NCBI RefSeq assembly: GCF_026151205.1
Contig: NC_087077.1
Location: 806,001 to 870,000 of the forward strand
Length of the DNA stretch: 64,000 nucleotides
Origin: Bolinopsis microptera
Lineage: Eukaryota; Ctenophora; Tentaculata; Lobata; Bolinopsidae
Direction: 5' to 3'
The notes under the pieces were generated by a model that searched no databases, was not told the origin of the DNA, and saw nothing but the letters and a program-made list of their open reading frames with translations. Below, in pieces: positions 11,595 through 21,542 of this stretch. The position numbers and the translations under genes are program-made. The stretch's first letter is position 1; the number at the start of each line of letters is the position of its first letter.

Positions 11595-12442
11595 CAATAT
11601 AGTGCATTCTATATACCTTATCGGACCTTATTTGGACAGACATTACTTGAGCGCTGGAGGCCCTAGCGTTCATTTTAATGTCCGTTCAAATAAAGTCCGT
11701 TCAATTAATGTCCGTCCAAGTTAAAGTCCGTTGAATTTTCAAAAAATTTTTCAATTCGAACTTTTTGTCCAGAATATGACAACTTTTTGATTTCAGTCAA
11801 TTTCAATAGCTATCATTAGACTAAACTATATCGTTAAATTAATAAAAACAAGGTATTATAAAATTTTAACAATCAGAATTGTAAATATCACATTATTGCA
11901 TGATCACTATACTATCTTGAAGTTGATCTTCGGCTTTTTCTACCTCCACATTTTCTCTTACAACTGGTTGTCTGTCCAACTCGTAGTCGTACCGGGCAAT
12001 GAACGATCCCAACTGCCCTACTAGAGAGATACTTGAATGCCTAAAGTACAGCTTAAGCTTTATCTCTAGCCCCCCACTTGGTATAGGCGACCTTCGGTGG
12101 CTTATGTCAGCTACGATACCTTCTACCATACCACCCATCTCGATAAAGTAGAAGACAAACCGGGATATCTCCCTAAGTATGTGACCGCCGGCATCTAATC
12201 TAGTCCTGTAGGTACCTTCGTACCTTATCTGCACAGCGCAGATAAGCTTACTGTATGAAAAATGGATTTAAAAATCATTTGCTAAAATTAACAAAACGTC
12301 AAAAAAAGATGACAAAAATTAGGATTTTTGATGGTTTTGATTGCCTTCTAGCGTTCATATTAATGTCCGTTCATAATTATGTCCGTTCAAGTAATGTCCG
12401 TCCAAATAAGGTCCGATAAGGTACTCAATATAGTGCACTCTA
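11595..12442. mobile_element. TIR element with subterminal GTCCGT repeats and long flanking direct repeats
   Basis: Terminal inverted repeats of about 35 bp (TACCTTATCGGACCTTATTT... at 11614 and its complement ending at 12424) bound an ~810-bp element. Inside both ends are several AATGTCCGTTCAA-type motifs. The element is flanked by 17-bp near-identical direct repeats, CAATATAGTGCATTCTA (11595-11611) and CAATATAGTGCACTCTA (12426-12442), which look like a long target duplication. A 113-codon minus-strand open frame lies inside (11893-12234, separate entry). No transposase is recognised, so the superfamily is unassigned. Confidence 0.65.
11893..12234 (-). CDS. Unidentified 113-codon ORF inside the TIR element
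   Basis: This frame runs 113 codons and occupies the centre of the TIR element. The predicted product is about 13 kDa, mixed charged and hydrophobic, with segments such as FVFYFIEMGGMVEGIVAD and GLEIKLKLYFRHSSISLVG that look like beta-strand-rich protein rather than random translation. I do not recognise a family, catalytic motif or signal peptide. Its position suggests either a remnant accessory protein of the element or a captured host fragment. It could also be a chance frame, given the modest length. Confidence 0.3.
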   Translation of the reverse strand: MQIRYEGTYRTRLDAGGHILREISRFVFYFIEMGGMVEGIVADISHRRSPIPSGGLEIKLKLYFRHSSISLVGQLGSFIARYDYELDRQPVVRENVEVEKAEDQLQDSIVIMQ

Positions 12443-12562
12443 CTAGTACTATCAGGATGTATAATTATAATTTGGAATCACCGGGGTGCTATGATGCAGC
12501 CTTTCATAACTCCGCATATTTCCAATTGTGCTAGCTAACAATGGAGTCTGAGGTCAGCTCAA

Positions 12563-12885
12563 CGGCTTAGTGGCTCAGTTGGTTAATCTGCCTGGCATTG
12601 CTTGAGGCACCAGGTTCGATTCCCGACTCTGTCACTAGCCGTGGGGTGAGCGTCGTCGACGCTCAGCTAAGAATCCTGAGTGGTCTATGCAGCCCCCCAG
12701 TCCACTCAGCCAAATACTCGAGAAATCGGGTGTGAGGGTTAAATGAGGAGCTGCCCATTGCAGCAAAGTCTCGGACGAAGAAAGTATGGTACACACTACC
12801 TTAACCGTCACTGACCTAATGTATAATTGAATCCTTCGGCTTCCTGTAATTGGCTGGTTACACACTTGTGTAACAATGTGGCTGT
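12563..12885 (+). mobile_element. tRNA-derived SINE
   Basis: A tRNA-like head carries an A-box (TGGCTCAGTTGG at about 12571) and a B-box (GGTTCGATTCC at 12613-12623) spaced as in RNA polymerase III genes, followed by an unrelated ~250-bp body. The T-arm and acceptor stem pair imperfectly, so it is a retroposed SINE and not a functional tRNA. The 3' limit is approximate. Confidence 0.7.
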
Positions 12886-13766
12886 TGAAATGTCCGAAGT
12901 AAAATAAGTGTTGAGATTAACACTAACTTGTAGTGATCAATTGTATCGATCAGCTCCCATTAAGTTCAAATTTTACATTCACACAGCATGAGATAAGTGA
13001 ACAACAAACGACCGAATAGACTTCAAGTTCGTAAAGGATCGTCGCTTGAGATATTCGGAGATTTCAAAACTTTTAGGAAAATGTTAATTTTCTGACATTA
13101 AATCAGAGGTTGGAAATTTGATATTCCAAACCTTTTAGATAAATTTGATAACCATCGATCATACACTACACATTCTCGAGAATTGCCAGTCACACTTATA
13201 GTCACTACACATCTTAAACAATAATCTCAGAATGTGTGTCTGTGTGTGTGTCTGTCTGTCTGTGTGTCGGTCTGTCTGTGCGCGTGTAATTTCCGAGCGG
13301 CTTAATCAAGAAAATGGTTAGAGCCACTAATGCATGTTTTCAAATATAATAGGCGGGTGTGGTGTGGAGTTAATAAGGGTTAATTTCTAAAACGATTTAA
13401 ATAAAAATGGAAAGCGGTTCATGAATTGCTCACCTATTCCTAATGCGGGTTTTGACTCAGTGGCCGGTAAATACTCCTACCCTTTCTAACTGCGCCAGCG
13501 AGGCCGGGTTACACTAGTTCTTACATTCCATATGTTCTCAGGAGTCTAAACGTACTCCATGTGATGTAGGAAAATAGAACAATGATCTGACGACGAATGC
13601 CTGAAATATCAACACAACTTTAAGAATAATAACTTTCCATTTACCATACTTTATTGAAAACCGATCCACTCGTGAGCGCCAGTTAGAATTAGAATTTCTT
13701 GATAATGCTTTTGATTTTGTAAATTTTATTTGATTGTGGAATGAGTGTAGAGTAAAACATAATTTT
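12886..13766. other. Intergenic stretch with a TGTCTG microsatellite
   Basis: Nothing gene-like is seen. A (TG)n/(TCTG)n microsatellite lies at about 13232-13285. Confidence 0.5.
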
Positions 13767-13773
13767 CTAGTAC

Positions 13774-13890
13774 AATTTCAATTTAACGATACAAGACTTA
13801 GTGGCTAAATATGTACTACAGAAACCACGGTAATTTAGCATTTTGACCTACATAATGTAGGTCAAAATGCTAAATCACCGTGGTTTCTGC
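13774..13890. repeat. Duplicated upstream block of MACPF copy 1, with an internal hairpin
   Basis: The block starting TACAATTTCAATTTAACGAT is repeated at about 17829 upstream of MACPF copy 2, marking the left part of the tandem duplication. Only copy 1 has an additional inverted copy of part of it. As a result 13818-13890 is a near-perfect hairpin with ~34-bp arms (CAGAAACCACGGT...ACCGTGGTTTCTG). Confidence 0.75.
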
Positions 13891-15074
13891 GGTGACCGAC
13901 AACTAAGGACCCCTCATTCAGGCCCCTGCAGCTATCACATCACATGGCCCAATCAGTGACATTTGTGATGTGATCCATATTCGAGCCGGACAACCAAGAA
14001 CCTAGTGGTAGGGTTCACATGACAGTTTAGTAAGTAGCTGTGTATTATGAAGTATAATATTAAGAAGAGTTCATCTCTCGGCATGTGTTCACATAACGGA
14101 CGTGAGCCAGGGTCGAAAGGGGCTGGTTCTCGTATCAGCCACTGCAGTACCATATTCACCGTGATTGGTTCTGCCTATTGATTATTCGACTGCTTTTGGA
14201 CGGTTATAGTTGGGTTAGCTAGTTAGAATAAGATGTCGGCCCCCTATTGTTAATGATATGGTTTAATTATAATCATACATGGTTTGTAAGCTGTGGTCAG
14301 TTTACTACCACCCTCATCAGATAAACATTTCACGTGTGGCAGTGCAATTGTTTCATATTCTAGCTCAAACTTAGCTCTCCTTCAAAGTTTTATTGGTTTT
14401 CAAGAAAACAACAATTTCAAAGTTTGGCACCGGTAGTCTCTTAATAAGTTTCACGTCTTTGTGTTTTCAGTCTCGACTTTACCTCATCGCATCGGAGTTT
14501 GTTGACATACCACCACTAATTGTGCACCAAAGAAATAAATCCATTATATTGGTTCGATGTAATGAGAGACAGTCTAAACATCAAAAGTTTGAGAGCTGGA
14601 AGATTAAACAATTGGTTAGCTCCTCAAATTCAGCCCTCGGTGCAAGACCGACGATAATGAAACTTCTAGATAATTAAACAATGTAGTTGAGATTTGAATC
14701 TAAAGGATTGTGACATTCAGGGCAAATGAACGAGCGAGGACTATTGTTATGCAGCTGTTACGTACCGACTCAAAAACGGCTGAATCCCCGCCTAGAAAGA
14801 AAACTCATCTCACAGTTTTCTTAGTTATAAATTACTTCGACTTGGCGATTCAAATTTGTTTACTCCTATCAACTTAATCCTCTCGAGCAATGAAACATTT
14901 CTGTCCGGATCTGCACAGCACACGGAATGTTTAAAGTATCTCCAGAGGTTCTTAGTTGTCAGGGATATGTAAATGAAATGATTGGTTCTTAGTTGTCGGA
15001 GCTGATTGCATTTCCCAAGCTAGCATGTTAATTAGTTAACTAGTTAAAATTGACAGGTTCTTAGTTGTCCGTCA
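13891..15074. mobile_element. Non-autonomous TIR insertion splitting the MACPF copy 1 upstream region
   Basis: Copy 2 reads straight from GTGGTTTTTGCAG into TTGCTGCTG. Copy 1 has 1.18 kb inserted at the same point. The insert ends are inverted: GACCGACAACTAAGGACCC at the left, and AGGTTCTTAGTTGTCCGTC at the right. Additional copies of the GGTTCTTAGTTGTC motif occur inside at about 14947 and 14983, and inverted at about 13988, suggesting nested or decayed relatives. No transposase is visible. The 94-codon frame at 14393-14677 is not recognised. Confidence 0.7.
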
Positions 15075-15444
15075 GCAGTTGCTGCTGAGTGCTGCTGCTG
15101 CAATATGTGTCTGCCTGCAGTGGTGTCTTTAGTTTTATTGGTTGTATGATTATAGTGTCAGTGATGGGCTCACTTAAAACAATTCTCATTTATCTTATTA
15201 ATAACTATGATGCAATCTTGAGGCAATCTTTGGTAGTATTTAAAATTAAATACAATTAATCCACTCTATCTAGGATGTCTAGTTTTAAATTTTGTAAATT
15301 TCATGTTGATTGTTGAAGTTGAACGATTGTGGAACCTTTTGGTGAGCTGGATACCGAAACATTTGGCTGAATTTTTGTGAAACTTGATTTTGATAAAGCA
15401 GTTGACCCACATTGATAAATAATCTAAAAGAAATTACCAGGTAA
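15075..15444 (+). promoter_or_regulatory. Conserved 5' region of MACPF copy 1
   Basis: From GCAGTTGCTGCTG to ATGTCTAGTTT the sequence is closely similar to 17922-18250 upstream of copy 2, apart from a deletion of about 140 bp. This includes an ~110-bp block with GTGGTGTCTTTAGTTTTATT. Its retention in both copies suggests a shared promoter or noncoding first exon. A potential 3' splice site, CTCTATCTAG, precedes ATGTCTAG in both. In copy 1 that ATG stops after 13 codons, so translation is placed at 15445. Confidence 0.5.
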
Positions 15445-16995
15445 ATGGCCGAAGTAAATATGGGCGACCTCTTCGGTGGTCTCAAGGTCGGTGGTGGGTG
15501 GTCTCCTGATGACAAAGAAAAGCTCGAGGGTGTTTTAAATGGTGTTGTAGGTGGTGTAAAGGAAATCTATGATCATATTCACGATCACGATGAAGTGGTT
15601 TACAACGAAGAAAATAAATACTTGTTCAGCTATCTCTCAAAACTTCGTTTTTCTTATAGAGTCGATCCAAAAGAGCCGTCCCTGCTGTCCTATGTTAACC
15701 AAATCTTTAAGAAATCTCAAGATTTGGATATGGAGGACAAAAAATATCATGAAAATCATTTCAAGATAATGAAGGAGGATAACACGCACAGCAAGTCGTA
15801 CTATTTGGACGATAGTCACAGTTTTGCCAAGGACGTTGCTACTGGATTCAACGTTGGAGGATGTTACGGAGCATTTTGTCTGGGAGCGCTGTTGTCAGCT
15901 GACTACAGCTCATCTTCATCGTATAAGTATAAAACAGCTCGTTATGAGAGATTAGTAGTTGCCCAAAAATACATTTGCCTCGCGAAAAAGGATTTCAAAG
16001 AATCTCCTACTGAGTATCTCACGACAGGGTTTAAGGAAACTGTTGCAAAATATTCTGATCCTAAAGATCTTGAGGAGCATTTGGGGACGTTTTACGCGTG
16101 GAAAATAAAACTTGGTGGGTGCATCAAGAAATCATTCGTAATGGAAATATCCGAAGATGACGATCAGGAAAAAATAGAAGCGGAGCTAATACTTCACTTT
16201 GGGCCAAAGTTTTTAAGTCCGGGGTCAGCAGCTAGCAGTACCAAGTATATCAAAAGAAAAAGCAATAAAACAGCAAGCTTGAAAATGGAAATGTCAATGA
16301 AAGGGGGTAAACCAGAGCTTTGGTTGGCTGAATCAGACGAATCAGACGAATCGTCAACAAAGACCGGGAACTCGGACTCAATCCAACAGCAATGGGCAAA
16401 TTCGTTTGACAATACCAATTTATATCCAATAGCATATGAACTGAAGCCAATATGGGAGCTTGTCAAGATACTCGACAAAGACAAAGGTGAACAGTTTGAA
16501 GTTTATTTGAAAGAAAAGTGGGAGAAACTTGAAATGGAGATTAAGGGGGCTTCTTTCTTGAATTCTAAAAGTGGACACTCGCTGGAAAATGTCAAAGAAA
16601 TCGTCAAGTTTTGTAATGATTATGTGAACACATGCGAGGAACATCTGGTTAGAGCTCAAAACAAAATAGAACAATTTTCGTTCATCATCCGCTTATTCGA
16701 CTTCAAAAGATATGATCATTGGAAAGATGCAGCCGAGGAGGGAAAAGAAGTTTTTACTCAATTGATTGTTGATATCGATAATCCTTCGAAAACGATCAAG
16801 GATCTCATTGAATTCGCAGAGAAAAAAAGTTCATACTTCAGAATTCATGCGGAGGAGAACAAGGGCCCATACTGGTCTGAGCTCTATAAAAACCATTCAG
16901 AAAGGCTGATGGAAGTTTGTAAAATGATAGAAGAGGGTAGGGCAAAGCTTACATCCACAAACCCTGTTGAATGCAGTGAAGACACAACTAATTGA
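15445..16995 (+). CDS. MACPF-domain (perforin-like) protein, copy 1
   Basis: Intronless 516-codon gene of the membrane attack complex/perforin superfamily, whose members oligomerise into membrane pores in defence, venom or development. The MACPF core spans about residues 55-345. The first membrane-inserting region is FAKDVATGFNVGGCYGAF (128-144). The family signature is LGTFYAWKIKLGG at 213-225, with Phe where most members have His. GGKPELW is at 287-293, and the WANSFDNTNLYPIAYELKPI block closes the domain. A helical tail (345-510) with KSSYFRIHAEENKGPYWSEL follows. The N-terminus (1-50) is Gly-rich and shows no signal peptide, so secretion, if any, would need an upstream exon or another route. 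The start is set by the first ATG in the open frame. Function as a toxin, immune effector or intracellular protein cannot be decided from sequence. Confidence 0.88.
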   Translation: MAEVNMGDLFGGLKVGGGWSPDDKEKLEGVLNGVVGGVKEIYDHIHDHDEVVYNEENKYLFSYLSKLRFSYRVDPKEPSLLSYVNQIFKKSQDLDMEDKKYHENHFKIMKEDNTHSKSYYLDDSHSFAKDVATGFNVGGCYGAFCLGALLSADYSSSSSYKYKTARYERLVVAQKYICLAKKDFKESPTEYLTTGFKETVAKYSDPKDLEEHLGTFYAWKIKLGGCIKKSFVMEISEDDDQEKIEAELILHFGPKFLSPGSAASSTKYIKRKSNKTASLKMEMSMKGGKPELWLAESDESDESSTKTGNSDSIQQQWANSFDNTNLYPIAYELKPIWELVKILDKDKGEQFEVYLKEKWEKLEMEIKGASFLNSKSGHSLENVKEIVKFCNDYVNTCEEHLVRAQNKIEQFSFIIRLFDFKRYDHWKDAAEEGKEVFTQLIVDIDNPSKTIKDLIEFAEKKSSYFRIHAEENKGPYWSELYKNHSERLMEVCKMIEEGRAKLTSTNPVECSEDTTN

Positions 16996-17213
16996 TCAAG
17001 GAAATAGGAATCTGACATTTTAGTATTTTAGTATTATCTTAGTATTATTTTTAAATTATGTCAGTAAGAAACAGATCTAGACATTTTTAATTTTTTCCCA
17101 TTTTTAATTTTGTAACATTTTAATGTACAATTTAGAATGATTCAATAAGCAAGTATTTGCAGAAATGCATGAAAAAACTGCATGGATATCTTAAAAATTA
17201 TGCAGAAAACGGT

Positions 17214-17350
17214 TGGAAGTTTTTAAATGACAGACGAGGACAGAGCAAAGCATAGACCCACACAAGTTTTGAACAGCGAAGATAAATCTTATTGATCAAG
17301 GAAACAGAAATTTCAGTATGTTAGACTTTAGTAGGAAACAGACATTTTTA
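17214..17350 (+). pseudogene. 3' remnant of a third MACPF copy
   Basis: After copy 1, the stretch GACGAGGACAGAGCAAAGC... to GATAAATCTTATTGATC matches the last ~25 codons and the stop of the MACPF genes. It includes the VLNSEDKS end of copy 2 and the TGATCAAGGAAA 3' flank of copy 1. Nothing upstream of this tail is preserved, so it is a relic left by unequal exchange or deletion. Confidence 0.65.
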
Positions 17351-17820
17351 TCATTAATAAATTACTCTTCACTACTTAATGAATGAAAGTAATTTGGTTT
17401 TATTTTCTTACTCAAACCATAAATTAATAAATCGGGTCAACTCGCTAAAAGGAATTGTGCATGTGACAAACAATCAGTATAGCAGAGTCTGGCAAAGCTC
17501 CAAATTTGTCTGCGGAAGCTCCATCGATACTCTGTGAACCATGAGTGAACACTAAACATTGGTAAATTAAAATTTATTGGCGAGCGCTATTTCTGTTTTT
17601 ACTCGCCCTTGTTAAACAATTGCAGATCAGAAGAGACTTAAGGAATTAAGGGACAATAGATTAAAAGAGACTTAACCACAATGGCCAGATTTATCTACAA
17701 ATACAACTTGTGAAGCGATATCAGTTTTACAATTAATCTTCTAATACATAATAGCTGATAGTAATAAAAATTTACCTGGAAAAAATACTATTTCCAGGTA
17801 ATGAAGCTGAAACCCGAACT
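17351..17820. other. Spacer between MACPF duplicates
   Basis: AT-rich, with AATAAA-like signals near 17354 and 17427 that could end copy 1 transcripts. No gene recognised. Confidence 0.4.
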
Positions 17821-17826
17821 GATGTG

Positions 17827-18238
17827 AGTACAATTTCAATTTAACGATACAAGACTTAGTGGCTAAATATGTAGGTCAAAACGCAGTGGGGTGAAATTAC
17901 TAAATTACCGTGGTTTTTGCAGTTGCTGCTGCTGCAAATGTGTCTGCAGTGGTGTCTTTAGTTTTATTGGTTGTATGATTATAGTGTCAGTGATGGGCTT
18001 ACTTAAAACAATTCTCATTTATCTTATAAATAACTATGATTCAGATAAAGGTAATCCAAAACGTGCTGTGAGCTGCTTTGTTAAGAATGTTTGCAATTTT
18101 GCATTGCTGTCGTTTTATTGTAAAATTATATGGTGCCGTTTTATATTGACTTTTAGTTTCAATTCTGTTGAGTAAATGAAAAGGTAACGAGGCAATCTTG
18201 GGGTAGTATTTAAGTACAATTAATCCACTCTATCTAGG
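17827..18238 (+). promoter_or_regulatory. Conserved 5' region of MACPF copy 2
   Basis: Counterpart of 13774-13890 plus 15075-15280 without the transposon insertion. It retains ~140 bp deleted in copy 1. It likely holds the promoter and a noncoding leader; CTATCTAG just before the ATG at 18239 resembles an acceptor. The 94-codon frame across it is not conserved in copy 1 and is not called. Confidence 0.45.
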
Positions 18239-20191
18239 ATGTCTAGTTTTTTGATGAATTTTCGAGAAATCATCTTTAAGAGCGGCGAATTGGAGTCAAT
18301 TATTGGAGATGAAAGATCAGCAGCAACATTGCCGCCTGAACCAGATGACGGCCCAGACTTTGAAATAGAACCAAGGGATGAAGATGAGCTGTCAAATAGG
18401 GAAGGTTATCATGACTTGGTTGAAAATGTGCAATCCATGGAAATGGTTTACCATAAAGCTACTCCAGTCACACCAACAACATCCGATAGACGGCTAACAC
18501 CTCCACCCGAGCCGAGAGTCCAGGCTCATGAAATTGATTATCATAAATCTAAAAATTATGGGAGGACGAGTAGGGCCGAAATCCCTTTTGAATATGGTGA
18601 AAGCAAGCAAAGAACATCCGATAGTGTGCTTACACCTCCACCCGAGCCGAGAGTCCAGGCTCATGAAATTGTTTCTGATTATCATAAATCCTCAAAATAT
18701 GAGCGGAAGGGTAGGGAAATCCCTTTTGAATATGGTAAACGCAAGCAAACAAACAACGTGATTTTGAAGCCACCTGCAACGTTTCATCAAGTTGGTTTTA
18801 GAGAAGTCCATTCTAACCAAGAAGGCACTGAAATCTTGTTTAACTATCTTTCAAAACTTCGTTTTTCTTATCGGATTAATCCGTCAGAACCGACTCTCCT
18901 CTCCTATGTTGACGAAATATTTATGCGACCCGAAGATACAAAACTTGACCATGAAACGTATTATAGAAAATATTTCACTATCATGGAGGAGGATAACAAT
19001 TATAGCAAGTCGTACTATTTGGACGATAGTCGCTGTTTTGCCAAGGACGTTGCGACTGGATTCAACGTTGGAGGATGTTACGGAGCATTTTGTCTGGGAG
19101 CACTCATGTCAGCTGACTACAGCTCATCTATATCCTATAGGACTGCTCGTTATGAGTCCTCAACTATCATCGAAAAGTACATCTGCTTTACGAAAAGGGA
19201 ATTCAAAGAACACCCTGACAATTTTCTCACAGCAGGGTTCAGGGAAACTGTTAAAACATATTCTGATCCAAAGGATCTTGAGGAGCATTTAGGGACGTTT
19301 TACGCGTGGAAAATAAAACTTGGCGGGTGCATCAAGAAATCAGTCGTAATGGAAATATCCGAAGATGATAATCAGGAAAATATAAAAGCGGAGCTAAAAG
19401 GTCAGTTTGGAGGAAAACTTTCAAGTCTGAACTTGGGATCAGCGGGTAGTAGTACCGAATACACCAAAAGACAAATCAATGAAAAAGCAAGCATGAAAAC
19501 GGAAACGAGAACTAAAGGGGGTAAACCTGAGCTTTGGTTGGCTGAATCAGACAAATCATCTTCAAAGCCCTCGAACTCCGAGTCAATCAAACAGCAATGG
19601 GCCAATTCGTTTGACAACACCAATTTATATCCAATAGCATATGAACTGAAGCCAATATGGGAGCTTGTCAAGAAACTTGACCAAGACAAAGGTGAACGGT
19701 TTGAAGTTTATTTGAAAGAAAAGTGGGAAAAAAATGAAGTAGAGATAAACAGGGCAACTTTTTTGAATTCCAAAAGGGTAAGCTCACTGGAAAATATCAA
19801 AGAAATCCACAGGTTTTGTAAAGATTATGCTGAAACATGTGAGGAACAAGAGGTTAAAGCTCAAAACAAATTAGATATCTTCTCTTTCATTATCTGTTTC
19901 AGCGAAAGGTTTGAGAACTGGAAAGAAGCAAGCAAAAATGGAAGAGAAGTTTTTAATCAATTGATTGCTGATATCAAAAATCCTGAGAAAACAATCAAGC
20001 AATTCAGAGAATTCGTAGAAAAAAAAAGTTCGCACTTCAGAATTCATGCGGAGGAGAACAAGGGCCCATACTGGTCTGAGCTTTATAGAAACCATGCAGA
20101 AAAACTGACGGAAGTTTGTAAAATGATAGAAGAGGGCAAGGTACAGCGCAAACTGACAAAGGTTTTGAACAGTGAGGACAAATCTTCTTGA
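18239..20191 (+). CDS. MACPF-domain (perforin-like) protein, copy 2, with extended N-terminus
   Basis: Intronless 650-codon paralogue of the gene at 15445. From about residue 198 (EILFNYLSKLRFSYRIN) to the end it aligns throughout with copy 1. This includes the membrane-inserting segment FAKDVATGFNVGGCYGAF, the signature LGTFYAWKIKLGG (again Phe for the usual His), GGKPELW, and the helical tail with FRIHAEENKGPYWSEL. The first ~195 residues are unrelated to copy 1. They are acidic, then contain a twofold repeat (about 80-120 and 125-166) built from LTPPPEPRVQAHEI, DYHKS and IPFEYG. No signal peptide is evident. The two genes lie head-to-tail 1.2 kb apart. The proline-rich repeats may be a binding or regulatory region; this is inference. 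Confidence 0.88.
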   Translation: MSSFLMNFREIIFKSGELESIIGDERSAATLPPEPDDGPDFEIEPRDEDELSNREGYHDLVENVQSMEMVYHKATPVTPTTSDRRLTPPPEPRVQAHEIDYHKSKNYGRTSRAEIPFEYGESKQRTSDSVLTPPPEPRVQAHEIVSDYHKSSKYERKGREIPFEYGKRKQTNNVILKPPATFHQVGFREVHSNQEGTEILFNYLSKLRFSYRINPSEPTLLSYVDEIFMRPEDTKLDHETYYRKYFTIMEEDNNYSKSYYLDDSRCFAKDVATGFNVGGCYGAFCLGALMSADYSSSISYRTARYESSTIIEKYICFTKREFKEHPDNFLTAGFRETVKTYSDPKDLEEHLGTFYAWKIKLGGCIKKSVVMEISEDDNQENIKAELKGQFGGKLSSLNLGSAGSSTEYTKRQINEKASMKTETRTKGGKPELWLAESDKSSSKPSNSESIKQQWANSFDNTNLYPIAYELKPIWELVKKLDQDKGERFEVYLKEKWEKNEVEINRATFLNSKRVSSLENIKEIHRFCKDYAETCEEQEVKAQNKLDIFSFIICFSERFENWKEASKNGREVFNQLIADIKNPEKTIKQFREFVEKKSSHFRIHAEENKGPYWSELYRNHAEKLTEVCKMIEEGKVQRKLTKVLNSEDKSS

Positions 20192-21542
20192 TCATATGGA
20201 ACAGACATTTTAGGATGTACATTGTACAGTAGAACCTCTATCATCTAGATAATATAGTAATTATCGGGGGACAGTGAACACAGAAAATGCACGGTATATA
20301 AAAACCGGTTTAGAGCGGTTCGCATAATCCCGTTCTCCAGCCTCTGATCACAAATTTAGCCCTTCAAGTGTCTCATATTATATACTCCATACGCACGTAT
20401 TTTGTCGTATTGTGATGGGACATGCAGGTCGATAAGTGCTCAAATCACCATAATATATGGGCTATCATAAATCACAACTGTAGCACAACACGAGCCAACG
20501 TTGACTAAAAGTTTGGGAGAAAGGAGGAGGCCCGGTATATCGAGGCACCCGGTTTAAAAAGTCACGGCATATAGAGATTATAATGCATTATGGCGTGGCA
20601 AATATTCTATACTACTTCATACGTGATTTGATTATGTTTATTCTCCCACTTGAATCATAAGCGTACAATCTGTATTCTGTAGAGGAGATAGGCTGACCAT
20701 GTGGTTAAATTACGCGCGCGCGTCAGCTTTATGTCACGGTAATTGCTGAAAAGTCAGTCTTTTTATGATGATATGCTCTAGCGCCTTCCTTATAGCAAAA
20801 CATTATTTTACACTTTTTGTTTCTCAAAAAACTGCGCTAAAAAACTATGAGATATTACGAGGATTACTCTGTTCACGTCTTCAGGAGAGAGGTAAGACAC
20901 AGCAATTCAGTTTATCAATAGTTTATGTCAACAATTTATTATCAAAGCAAATACAAATTTTGTCATATTGGTCAAACTTAACACTGTAAAAAAGTCACAA
21001 CTTAGGTCCATCAAATATCAAAAAGCAAAACAATTATATTCCACTTTAGAAACACATCATTACGAGTTCAATACATGATCAAAAAAGTTGTTTTCTCTAT
21101 AAAATTCTCAGTTCTAAAGTACAAAGGATCTTTTGAAAATGATTCTGGGGAAATTCTATTTTTCAAAGATTTGCGTTGTTTAATAACACGATGACTTTTA
21201 ACAAAGCTTACTATATACTATACTACTAAATTGCCCCATGAAACACGATACACAATAGTAAACCATACAAATATGATCTGTACGTGTTTTTAGTTTCAAA
21301 TCAGCCGGGTTTTTTCAAAAAATATAAAAATTTATGTAAATGGCAAATAGTAAAATAACGATCACACAGGTCACAATTTCATTTCACATAAAAATAACAA
21401 CACCTAAACGCTATTTTCTCTCGCTCTTGAATACGATCCATTGTATTCACATAATAATTATCTCAGAGATGCGCATTGCTCAAGTTAAGTTAATCAAAAT
21501 ACAATTCAAGTTCACTTTTCTAATGACTATTAAATATTATAC
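20192..21542. other. Intergenic between MACPF copy 2 and the ankyrin/SOCS gene
   Basis: AT-rich, no gene recognised. The two genes converge here, so 3' untranslated regions of both are expected. A CG-rich ACGCGCGCGCGT run is at about 20712. Confidence 0.45.

Noticed and set aside
12563-12640. Functional tRNA gene
   Set aside because: A and B boxes are good, but the stems pair poorly and a long unrelated body follows, as expected for a SINE.
17891-18175. 94-codon Cys-rich frame upstream of MACPF copy 2 as a secreted peptide
   Set aside because: Although the DNA is duplicated upstream of copy 1, the frame is not maintained there, so a noncoding leader or promoter is more likely.
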